Assembly: GCA_026545765.1 (NCBI GenBank)
Contig: CM048839.1
Coordinates: 88,550,414 to 88,614,413, forward strand
Source: Plantago major
Taxonomy: Eukaryota; Streptophyta; Magnoliopsida; Lamiales; Plantaginaceae
Length of the DNA stretch: 64,000 nt
Reading direction: 5' to 3'
Below are positions 19,480 through 29,828 of the stretch, piece by piece. How positions within the stretch are numbered: position 1 is the stretch's first letter; each line of letters starts with the position of its first letter. Both the position numbers and the translations under genes were made by a program. The notes under the pieces were generated by a model. The model was not told the DNA's origin. It was given only the letters and a program-made list of their open reading frames with translations, and ran no database searches.

Positions 19480-20801
19480 TGATGTGCACTCAGATATTTT
19501 GATTTCGTTGTAGAACCTATAATCCCTAAATACAATCAAAGATTAAATTTATTTATGTCGAAAGTCTTCAAATCCACAGTTTATAGTGGAAAGCTGACTC
19601 GGGATGTCATTCTCCACGGACACTTAGCATAGGAACAAACAAGTATCGTATTTAATTGCATGCAGAAAGTAAATAGATTGATTGCAAAACAAATGATTGG
19701 ATCATAGTAAACCCTAATTGATTTGATGTATTCGATGATGTGAAGGTTTAAAGGATCCCCGACCTCCCTCTACTATGCTACTCCCAACTTCTTAGTTAAA
19801 ATCCTACGCGATTACCTCTAACGACAGCAGAGCATAATACTATGGTGCAGGAGGCGCAGTCGGCACGAGTACCCCTACTCAATTCAATGAAACTACTGTG
19901 TCACTCAGCAGAACATCACACCACGAATGATGTATAGAGTTGTATAACCACGATTTACGTTTAATAACTATTCCATTAATATATCACGGTATATAAAGAA
20001 GTAACAAAAGCAGAGTTACGTCGGTTTGCCTTTACAAGAGAAAGTTAGCTACTCATAGTATTCTACTAGACATAAATCGAAAACTAGTAAAGAAAGAAGA
20101 AGAAGAATCTTAGTCTCTGATGTCTTCGTGCTGCTTCTAGGGTTTCCTCCTTCTAGGTGCCTGACGGCTAGCAGTTTTGGAGTTTCACTTCCCCGAGGAC
20201 TGGTTATCTCTCAGGAGAGTTATTTTGTGAGCGGTGTAGAATTATGAGACCCCAGAGGTCTTATTTATACTTGAAAATCTGAGCTCTGGCCGCCATTCAT
20301 CAATAAGGAAGGTCAGAAAGGCAGGCTTTAGCCTGATAGGCCAAGAAAAGGTCTTTTTCCATAAACTTCTCTTCACACGGTTGACAGTGGACCGCAGAGA
20401 GGCTTCTGCGGTCGACTGTCAACCGCCATCTTCGATTTCTTCAGCTTCTATCTGTTCTTTGTTCTTCGATTTCGGCCTTCGTAACTTCGTTTCCTCGAAA
20501 AGTGGTCTTTTACGATATTGTTGCATCTTCAATTATCTTCGCATTGGTTGGTCGCATGACATGTTTTGACACCTCAAACTTCGTGCAACGGCCAAATTCA
20601 GCGTATTTGCTTAACTTTCCCGATTTCACCCAAATATGACGTTTTGGTGCCTGGAATCGTGCAATTCCTCAAGAACACGATCATGACCTACAAAATACAC
20701 AAGAAGTTGGTAATTGACCATAATATGATACGAATATTGAATCTTGGGCAAAAAACGAGGGTCTAAAAGCGTGCAAAATAGCACATTTCATTGTCACATC
20801 A
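19480..20801 (-). repeat. Gypsy-2 5' LTR (complete copy)
   Basis: 1322 bp, starting TGATGTGCACTCAG beside the primer site and ending TTGTCACATCA. Its termini form a 7-bp inverted repeat (TGATGTG/CACATCA). The end is confirmed by the same terminus at 37524 in a second LTR copy. Confidence 0.8.
20262..20425 (-). promoter_or_regulatory. Gypsy-2 LTR TATA box and upstream 21-bp hairpin
   Basis: The minus strand has TATAAATA at 20269-20262. About 110 bp upstream in that direction is a hairpin with 21-bp arms (20378-20398 and 20405-20425, one mismatch, 6-bp loop), core CTGCGGTCGACTGTCAACC. In the second LTR the same TATA (21134-21141) has the smaller hairpin CTGCGGT/ACCGCAG at 21248-21265. Confidence 0.6.
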
Positions 20802-21103
20802 AATAGCATAGTACGAGATAGGTCGGGGGGTCCTTTACGCTTCACTTTCATCGATCACAACACCGTAGAATTCAATTGCAACTTAATCATTTGTTTACTT
20901 ACAATCTGTCTGCTTTCTGCACACATAATCAATTACAATATTTGCTTGTTCCTATGCTAAGTGTCCATGGAGAACGACATCCCGAGTCAACTTTCCGCTA
21001 TAACTGTGGATTTGTGGACTTCCGACAATAAATAAATTTAATCTTTTATTGTATTTGAGAATTATAGGTACTACAACGAATACAAATTCTTAAGTGCACA
21101 TCA
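20802..21103 (+). repeat. Inverted copy of the first 302 bp of the Gypsy-2 LTR
   Basis: Read on the opposite strand, this begins TGATGTGCACTTAAG at 21103 and matches the start of the LTR at 19480 onward to about 19785. It includes the shared run CGGGATGTCGTTCTCC and CACTTAGCATAGGAACAA. It abuts the LTR end at 20801, giving an inverted repeat of about 300 bp. Confidence 0.85.
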
Positions 21104-21588
21104 GGTGTGTTGTTTTTTATATCCCAAGGCACTTATTTATACTGTAAATTCCGTGCTCTGGCGGCTCATGATGATTAAGGAAGGTTAAAATGGCGGGCTC
21201 TAGCCTGACGGACTTGAAAAAGCCTCATTTCTAGAACATTCAGCTCCCTGCGGTCACTACCGCAGAAGTGTGAATTCCTCGAGGTTTTTGTCTGTTTTCC
21301 TTGTTCTTCAATTTTGGGTTTCGTAACTTCATTTCCTCGAAAAGTGATCTTCTACAATGTTTTAGAATTTCCAAATATCTTCACAACGGTTGGTCACATT
21401 CCTTGATTGGACACCTCGAACTCTGTGTATGAGAAAATCAGTGTATTTCCTTATTTTTTCCTGATTATGCATAAATATGACGTTTTGGCACCGGAAATCG
21501 TGCAATTCCTCAAAAACACGATCATGACCTACAAAATATAAAAGAAGTTGGTAATTGACCATAATATGATACAAATATTAAATTTTGG
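21104..21588 (-). repeat. Second Gypsy-2 LTR, left part
   Basis: It aligns with about 20250-20745 of the complete LTR (shared CTTATTTATAC, GACGTTTTGG, CGTGCAATTCCTCAA, CACGATCATGACCTAC). The first 770 or so bp of this LTR are missing or replaced by the inverted segment. Copia-1 interrupts it at the right edge. Confidence 0.85.
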
Positions 21589-23229
21589 TGTTGGTCCAGA
21601 TAACGACAAAGTAAAAGACTAGAGGGGGGGGGGGGGTGAATAGTCTTTTAAAACTTTTGTCGATAAACACAGTTTCTCAGATATCTGTGAAGATATCTGA
21701 TACTTAATTTCAGAGAGTAGAAGACTTTTCTGTGATAAGTGCACGTGCTCAGCAAGATGAGTGTAAGTACTTTGCAAGATAAGTAAAGCAAGTAATAAAC
21801 TTTAGAAAGTAAATAACACAAGTCTTTTTATAGTGGTATCTGAAGGTGGCGTAATCCTTCAACTAATCCACTTCGGCCTTACTCAGACGTAGAATCCACT
21901 GAGACAGATAAATGAGGTAACCTTATAGATATCTTCTCTTGATTCCTAAATACACTAGGTTCCCAACCAAGTGTTCCCCCTGAGTTATTCCCCGGCTTTC
22001 ACATCCAAGTACTTCCTGTACTCAGAAACCTTTTGAGCTATTCCTTAGTTTCCCAAACTAAGTACTTCTTGTGCTCAATAACCTTGGAGTTATTCCTTAG
22101 TTTCCCAAACTAAGTACTTCCTGTACTCCACGCCGATTAAGGTGTTGGTTAAGGTAATTAAATTGTCAAGTGAGCTTCTTTAATAACTTGTTCAGTTATT
22201 CAGATAGCTCTGTGAATCAAGTATACTTAATACACTTTGAAATGTATGGTATCTTGTTCTCTACTGACCCAAGTCTATGGTAAGTGTTCAAGAGAATGAA
22301 ACTCAGATATGAAATCTTAGTTCAACTCTTTCACAAATAACAATGCTCGTTAAGGATCAGGACAGTTAGAACTTTGATGCTACTTAGAATCAAGAGCTTT
22401 GGTCGCAACAGAAAGCTTGAAGGTAAGTAGTTTGCTTGAGAGAGCTTGTGTGAGAGTGTAAGTTCTGTGTGTGTCTTTTCAAGCAATCTAAGTGTTGATA
22501 TTTATAGATGAATTTGAGTGCCGTTTGAATAGTATCCGTTAGGCTTAACTCAATTTCAAACTATTGATATCTGAGTATAGTACTGTAGCAGGTTTGTCTT
22601 CTTCATCAGAAGCTACCGTTTTTGTTCAGACATTTATGTCTGCGCATTTAATGCACTGTACTATACTTTGTCCTGTAGTGACAAAGGAACTATGCATTGT
22701 ATCAGAGATCTTATTCTATCAGAGTTCTCTGAAGCTTTGCATGTTCTTTTCCATCGATTATCACAACTCCAGATACCACTTGTAGAAACAACTTTGTTAT
22801 AAAATATTTCTTTTCAGAAACATAGTTTATGTCCAAGGTATCTGAGTGTAGATATTTGTGGGCACTTTCCTCATCTCAGAAACCTTTTATTCTCAGATAT
22901 CTTTTGCAACACTTGTGTTTCGAAACACTTGTTTCTTCAAGATATCTAGACATAGGTGTCTGAAAATCCTTTGTCTTTAGCAATCTTGTGCAGTCTTCAA
23001 ATCTTCAAATCCATTGAACTTTTCCTACTGGATGCCTTCTTCTTGGTCTTCTTCATAAAATAAAAATTACATTTCGAGACCTAACATCCTATACAAGATT
23101 TGCTAGACTATCATACTTAGTGAGTTTCCTCTTTTACAGTGTTCAAGTGAACTAAGAGTACTAATCACCTTTCTAAGCTAAGATAAGTCATTAGGTTGCT
23201 GATCAAAATCTAAACAGATATTCCTAACA
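21589..23229 (-). repeat. Copia-1 3' LTR
   Basis: 1641 bp. It contains a G-run at about 21624-21637, a tandem block of the type TTCCCAAACTAAGTACTTCC (about 21960-22130), a TATA box (minus strand, 22499-22506), and the end CAGATATTCCTAACA. It is nearly the same as 35829-37464. Confidence 0.92.
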
Positions 23230-23245
23230 AATTTCCCCCATTTTG
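23230..23245 (-). other. Copia-1 polypurine tract
   Basis: The minus strand reads AAAATGGGGGAAATT directly before the 3' LTR, as expected for plus-strand DNA priming. Confidence 0.8.
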
Positions 23246-23659
23246 ATCAGTCAACGATGACTATCTGACCTATTACAAATCTGGATGAGGAAACAATCCA
23301 CTACTTAATCATTTCTTATGATTTTTAATTCATATAATTAAGTGCAGAAAGTAAACATCAACCAAATCACAAGGTGTGATCTTTGCTAACAAGTTATCTG
23401 TTATAGAAAATAATATTTGAGAGTAAGTTCATCAGATATGTTACAGAGAAAGTTTACAGATAACTTTAATACATAATACAATTCAGCTCAGTCAACAAGA
23501 TACAAAAATTCCTAGTAAATTAGGACAACAGGAGTAGCCAAGCTCCAAGTAGACATCCTAATAAACTTGTCTTCAAGTCTTCAACACTTCAAGTCTTCAA
23601 AAGTAGTTCCATGGATCAATCTGCAAATTTCTATCACCAAACCTTTTGATATCATCAGA

Positions 23660-26600
23660 CTAATCATAGAGAAGTGTTCTAACAATCATCTCTGTGCCTC
23701 TGGCAAATCCACAGACTTCCTTGTAGGTTTTGGTAGGATTTTTCTTGGCAAAATGCTTGACCCACAAATACTTTCCCCATTTCCAGGCATGCTCAATTCT
23801 GATATCTAATAGCTTAAAGTATTCATAAATGATCTTCAGATATCTGATGTCACGCTTGTAGTGATCTTCAGTTAAGTAGAAGGACTCATAGGGTTCCACC
23901 GCAAGTCTTGCTCTTGTGCCTATTCCAGTGATGTTGGGAATTCTGTGCACATCATCTGGCTTTCCATAAGGACATTCATCAGAGAGGTCCTTCTTCATGG
24001 CTTCTATTCTCTTGATTACTTCAAAATCCAACCAAGCTTTGATGTGGTTGGTGTTAATCAAGATTGGCTTGTCTTTTCTCCATGCCATGAGCTGTTTATG
24101 GATTGGTTCTGGAAAATTTGAGTTTACCAGTAGATGCTTAAGTTCCAGAATCCAGTAGCCATTCTTCTGATTAATGCACCTGTAGAGAGAGGAGTCACTG
24201 TTGATCTTCACATACTCAATCTTGGCTTCTTCAGGCCTGAGTGGTAGTTGAAGTTGTCTTTGTTCAGCTCTCAGTCTGTTCCTCCTTTGTCTTGAATTCT
24301 CCTTTGGGGTGATGCTTGAAGAACCACCCTGGATAGACTTGGTATTTCCAGATGGTGTTTTAGCTGCCAAAGGCTTTGCAACTATGGGCTTAGTAAGGCT
24401 ATCAATTTTCCTTTTTCTATGAAGAGGAGCTTCATCTTCATCAGTCTCTTCATCATCATCAATATTAATTCTTGTGAGACTTTTGCAGCCTTCTTCATTG
24501 CCCAGAGATTTGATTTGGCCTTCTTCATCTTCTTCAGAAGATTCATCAATCCCTCTTACTTGTCTTCTCTTTGGAGCCTTGGTGCTCCTTGGAGGTTTTT
24601 GTGCTCTGGCCCTTGTTTTCATTCCTTGTTCAGAAAGTTGAGTGGTGGCTACTATCTGTAGAGCAGCTGACTAGAGGAGGGCTCATTTATTCTGAGAGGT
24701 GGTTGTTCAGATTTTCTTTTGTTTCCTCTTCCTCTCTGAGCATCTTGATATTCTCCCCCCTTAGTCATTGTTGACTGACTAAGAATCACAAATGATTCTG
24801 AAAGAGAGTTAAAGTTGCCTTGCAGATAGTTGTAAGCAGCAACCAACGTTTCCAGATCGGCCTTGAGCTCCTGATTTTGTTTGATAAGACCAGTATCCTT
24901 ATCAGTAAGCTCTACAGTGGGCCTTGAACAGCATCTGCTTTTCCAGCAGCATAGCACGCCTCTTCAAAGGCTTTTGCAGCCAAGTTTTAGTCATCATCCC
25001 TAACCATGCCTAGATCTTTCTGAGAAATGACCAGACTGGTTGTTCTCTGAGTGATGAGCTCAGTGAATGATTTCAATTCTACAGGGACTGATGCAGTGGC
25101 GGCTTTATCTTGAGAAAACAACTCCTTTTTCAATTTGTCCAGTACTTGATATCTGTTCAAGTATTCATTGGAGTTGACATTTGGCAGCTTGCTGAATATT
25201 TCAGGAGCAATCAGCTTCCTTTTCAAATGAGAAACCGCTAAATGTTCATTGCGGTATTTTGTCTTCTTCATCATTTGAGTTATCAGCCCAGTGATCTTCA
25301 TCCTCTTGGACATTTTCATCAATGTTTTCTAGTCCAGCAACCATCTCAGAGATGGGTTTCTTTCCTTTCAGTGAGGAGGATGGTACATCTTTTTGGAATG
25401 CAGCCTTAGCATCATGCTTGTCACTAGATACTTGCTCAGTATCTAATTCCTTAGCAATTGCCTGAACAGCAAGCTGGAGTTCTTTCATTTCAGCATAAGC
25501 TTCCATTTCCTTGATTGTTTGATCTTCAATCTTTTGGAGCTTTTCTCTGGATTCAGCTATCTTTTCTTCCAGTTGAAGATGCAGCTGTTGTTCTTCCTCC
25601 AACAGTTGTTTGAGTTGAGCAACTCTGGCCTGTGCATCTGATATTTTCTGAGTTGTTCCTTCAGAGTGCTCTACTACTTGGTCAGTAGTATCTTTGTGTT
25701 GGGGAGTTGGATGAGTAGATTTCTGAGGAGATGGAGGAGAGGATTGTTGTGATGTCCTCTCAGTGTGCTTTTCAGCAGCTGAGGTAATGTTTCCTTGCGG
25801 AATCCCTCCCGTCCCTGGTGCAGGGGCATCATCATCATCCTTTTTGTGATGTTCAGAGGGAGGTTCATCAAAGTTATTCTCATCTATTTCTTCCTCCTCA
25901 TCGTCTTCGGATACAAGATTAATCACTTCAGGAATAGTGATCTTCTGCCCATTAACCTCCTCTTGCTCAGAAGGAATAAATTGTAGAGTCTGGAGCAGGA
26001 CTGGCTTGAATGCCATCTGTAATCTTGTCTGATCATCAGCCTGATTGAAGGGAATCAACTTGTGTGCCACTTCTCTGGAGAAATCCTTATGCAATAAAGT
26101 CATGACAATCTTTGTTCCGTGGGGAACATTGCATGGATGTAGTTCTCCAAGTCAAGAGCTCGTGCTCGTCTCGTAGGTTGATCTGTGATTCTCAATATTT
26201 CAGAGAGATCAGAGCACATTAACCTCTGCCATTTCTTGAAGCACTTAATGTGCTTTGGCAGGGTATGAGCCTTGAAGAAGGGAAGTAGGTCCTTTTTCTC
26301 ATCATCAGGGACCTTCGTGGCACTTGTTTGAGCCTGAAAGAAAGAAATCGTGTTAGATTCAAAACTTGTGTAGATATCTGAGTATCAGTGTAGTTAGGTT
26401 TCTGAGTTACCTGAATGAGTAAATCAGGCTCAGAGACTTATACTACTGAGACAGGGGTTGCCTCAGATATCTTGTTGTAAGGTGGAGACTTGGAAGTCTG
26501 GTCCTCATCAACCTTTCTTTCTGCTAGAACCTGAGAATTAAAAAACATAACACTTAGGAAATTTTTATCAAGAAAATTTTTATTGACAAATCAGATATCT

Positions 26601-29106
26601 GAGATGTCAATTACCTCTATTGGAGGCTCAGATGTTTGTCTCACAGAAACTTGTGCAGTTTCTGGAATCTTTTCTTGTGATGAGGGCCTTGATGCCTCAT
26701 CAATTTCCATATGTTGTGAGGATTGAGTGGGCAACTCCTCAACAACTTCTACTTCTTTTTTAACCTATTAAGTAGAATGTGTTACTCTAAGAAAAATGAT
26801 CAGAGATTATTCTTTGAGGAGTAGAAATATCTAATTAAAATACCTTCTCTACCGAAGGTTCAGATACTTATTCGTCAAAGGCCTTGGAAGCCTCTGGATT
26901 CTTCTCTGAAGAGATAGACTTTTCAGTCTCTTCATTTTTCTTCTCAGTTGGAGCCTATTAGAAACAAACACTTATTAGTCAAGTGTATCAACGAATATCT
27001 GAAAAATTATATCTTAAGGAAGTCTTTATCACCTGTAGCACAGGCTCAGATTCCTTAAGTTGTGAGGGTATGGAAGCCTCCTTCTCAGTTTCTGAGGCAA
27101 GCTTCTCAGCTTCCTCTTGTTCTCTTGTTTCTAATTCAGCCTGTAACAAAGAAATTCTATTAAATATCGCAAGTAGAGAGTTAAACCATTCAGATACCTG
27201 AGTAATGTCAGGCTGATTGGTCTCTGGAACTTGTGACCCTTCTATGCGTTGGTCTTGTTGGTCTATATATCTTCTTTGTTTGAAGTTTCAGGTACTTCAG
27301 ACCTTGCCTGAGTATGCAACTTAGTTGCCTCCCCTAGTTGATCATTCTTAGCAGATGTCTCAGTTTGATCCCTCTCATTGAGCTGGGGAACCTGCTCTTT
27401 TGCAGGGTTTTCTTCAGCAATGAAAGATGCTGGTATCTGCAGCTCAAGTACCATTTCAGCAGTATCCTTATCTGACTGTTGTGGTTGTTGTACTTGAGAC
27501 AGACTGTTGAGTGTTAAGGCAATAATGACAGAATCCTCCAGCACTAAGTTATCACTCATCAGAGCATCTTCAATATGCTTTATTCTTTCTTGCTCTGCTG
27601 GTGTAATTTGTCCAGTTACCTTGGACAAAGTTGCTTCTTCAGCAACCTTTGAAACAGGTGCTTGTTCAGCAACCTGTAGTGTAGGTTCTTTTTCAGATAC
27701 CTCTACACCAGTTACTTTTTCAGTAACCTTAGCCCTTTTTGATTTTTCTAGGAGTTGAGAGATGACTAATTCATCATCTTCATCGTCAGAGCTCTCATCA
27801 GCATTAGGAACTGATTGGTCCATAATTCCTGCGATTTCTGCAGATAGGGCTTGGCATCTGTCACTACTTTCTTTAGCAGCATTTATGACTTCATCAGCAA
27901 GGCTTTCGGCAATAGTCTTAACATTTCTGAAAGCACTTTCTCTTGCTGAGTCTACTTGTTCAGTAGCCGATACCTCTTTTGCAGCATTGATGAGTTCATC
28001 TGCATTTATGAGTTCATCGGCAGTGGCGGCAGGTATCTGGGAATCGACAACCTCAATGGGTGTGCCTTCTGATTTGCCAGCAGACTTCTTTCGTGAAGTT
28101 CTGGGCTTCTTGGTCGCAACCTTTCCCTCAGATACCTCTTCAGTCTTTCGCTTCTTGGAACCTTTCTGAGATCTAGTAACCTTTTTCATCATGTTTGTAT
28201 ACTCATATTTGTAGAGTAGGTTACTGTTGGCTATGTCAGCCTTCTCTCTGAGCTCAATGCCAAGCTTTTCCAGCAAGTAGCATATCTTTAGACCATATCT
28301 TACGATGGTATTTAGCTCAGCAAGTCCCTTAGCGATTGTAGGCTCAAAGCCTTGAATTTTCTTCACAAATTTCATGAAGGCGTACTTTCTCCAATTGAAA
28401 GGGTTTTTCAGCCTTTTGTCTTGTTGTTTCAACAAGAACATCATCATCCAGCGTTCTTGGCTTATCTGGTCAGCACCTCCTTGTAGACCATCAAAGCATC
28501 TGTGAAGAATGCATGCTAACACATCCTAGTGAACCAGCAGATGTTTGGTTCTGATGTCAGCAAGCTTGAAATCAGTGGGTGTATCTGATCCAAGATCACA
28601 CACATCACTGTACAATTGTTTTACACCTTCAAGGAGATCATTATCCTTGGTGTCTATTTCAAAATCCTTTCCAAGATTTTGAAGGTCAAACAACTTGCAG
28701 AAAGTTGTTGAGTCCAGAAGGATTTCCTTTCCTTGGACTGACGTTTTTATAGACACTATTGCAGTGCCTTCTGTAACACAAGATATAATCCTGGAGTTGT
28801 TGTAAAATTCCAGTACATCCAGTGAAGAGACTCTCCAATGGGAACAACAGATAGAAAACCCTTGATTTGTGCCTTTTCAAGCATGTCAAGGATTAACTTC
28901 ATGTCGGCTTGACTTTCAATAGTAGCCGTGAGGTATTCCTCAATCATGGAACCACCCCAAATCATTCTGTGATTTGAATTCCAATGATTGGGATTGAAGT
29001 TCCCTACCAATCGATTGTTAATAACTACCAACTCTGGTGCTTGCTTTTCAGCAGTACCAGTGGTAGTATTTTGGGATTTCTGGGTAGTTGATCGTTTGGG
29101 GGCCAT
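23660..29106 (-). pseudogene. Copia-1 long post-pol gene with introns (env-position ORF)
   Basis: It starts at the ATG at 29106 (MAPKRSTTQKSQNTT), just after TATATAAAGAG, and ends at the stop near 23660. Pieces in order: an N-terminal domain (29106-28526; MIEEYLTATIESQADMKLIL, then VQGKEILLD, resembling plant-transposon-protein ORFs); a basic, acidic and coiled-coil segment (28522-27263, with KKVTRSQKGSKKRKTEE); a series of small exons with five introns (27197-26334); an acidic coiled-coil part (26103-25246; EEEQQLHLQLEEKIAESREK); further helical parts (25322-24652); and a 320-codon C-terminal piece (24622-23660) with WILELKHLLVNSNFPEPIHK and YLKIIYEYFKLLDIR. I see no clear signal peptide or transmembrane anchor, so 'env' describes position only. 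Several frameshifts interrupt it. Function unknown. Confidence 0.7.
26334..27197 (-). other. Five GT...AG introns between short exons in the Copia-1 post-pol gene
   Basis: Minus-strand introns, in sense order: 27197-27141 (57 bp), 27032-26955 (78 bp), 26843-26765 (79 bp), 26614-26531 (84 bp), 26410-26334 (77 bp). Each begins GT (contexts CAG|GTATCT, CAG|GTGATA, AAG|GTATTT, GAG|GTAATT, CAG|GTAACT) and ends in AG after a T-rich run (TTTCTTTCAG in the last). All fall between codons (phase 0). The exons between them are 108, 111, 150 and 120 bp, all multiples of three, and end in SEP plus a few residues. They read open except for one stop in each of the 111- and 120-bp exons. Confidence 0.75.
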
Positions 29107-29828
29107 CTCTTTATATAGTGTGAGTTTTTCGAAGGTCTGAAAGAGATTAATGTGAAAGATTAATGATTTTTTCCAGAAAAACTAATTTGGGAGTAGAGAT
29201 TTGCAGAGAAATTTGCTATCTTGTGCAAGTCGGAATGTTGGATTAGGCGAAGGTGAATTCTTTTGCCAAAATCCTATATATATGTAGCAATGTAATCTCA
29301 ACAGTCACATACATACAAATTAATTTTGTGTGTAGTTATCTGTGTATTGCAGATAGGCGTGGGTAAAAGCTTGTTCGGCATTAAATGCATAGTGGACCCT
29401 GTCTGAATTTCAACAGTCCACTATTTACTGAGAGTTAACCAATCGCCCATTTCATCAAGGGTCACCATTGCTTCTTCAGCAATGATCACAATCAACAATT
29501 GTAATTGTGCCCATTTAATGAATTTTGGCTATTAGCTATCTGGATCACGTTTCTGTGTGAATGAGAACACTGATTGTATTTGATTCTATCTTATACTTGT
29601 TTTTTTTTTTTTTAAGTTTTTCACAAAGATAGAAATAATTCAAATTTCAAGATAGTAGTTAATTGTAGACAGTTGTACTATTCTCTTTTGTGTTCCCCCT
29701 CACTGAGTGATCTAGATATCTGAGTACCCGTCTCAGAGATCTTTAAATAACTATTTTACCCTTTAGCCTTTGGTTTCTGGATACCCGTTCCAGATTCCTC
29801 TTTTCTGTCCTTTGGTATCTGAACTTTT
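29107..29828 (-). other. Copia-1 spacer between pol and the post-pol gene
   Basis: Non-coding. It includes a T-run (about 29600-29613) and, near the ATG, the motif ACTATATAAAGAGATGG on the minus strand. A splice acceptor or internal promoter for the downstream gene would be expected here. Confidence 0.55.

Larger units (their letters stand above)
7686..20801 (-). mobile_element. Gypsy-2: Athila-like gag-protease element, interrupted by Gypsy-1
   Basis: Read from right to left: 5' LTR (19480-20801), primer site (19457-19474), gag (about 19188 to 18328, then continuing at 11633 after the Gypsy-1 insertion), aspartic protease and an unknown extension (to 9971), a non-coding stretch with a promoter-like hairpin, and a plant-transposon-protein ORF (8906-7686). 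No reverse transcriptase, RNase H or integrase motif (YVDD/FIDD, DD35E) is visible anywhere in it, so it looks non-autonomous. The 3' LTR is not found; the left limit given is the end of the last recognised ORF. Confidence 0.7.

Noticed and set aside
19480..21103. A single 1624-bp LTR with very long terminal inverted repeats, or a foldback DNA transposon
   Set aside because: The LTR end at 20801 is confirmed by the second LTR copy ending at 37524, so the inverted part is an added 302-bp segment.
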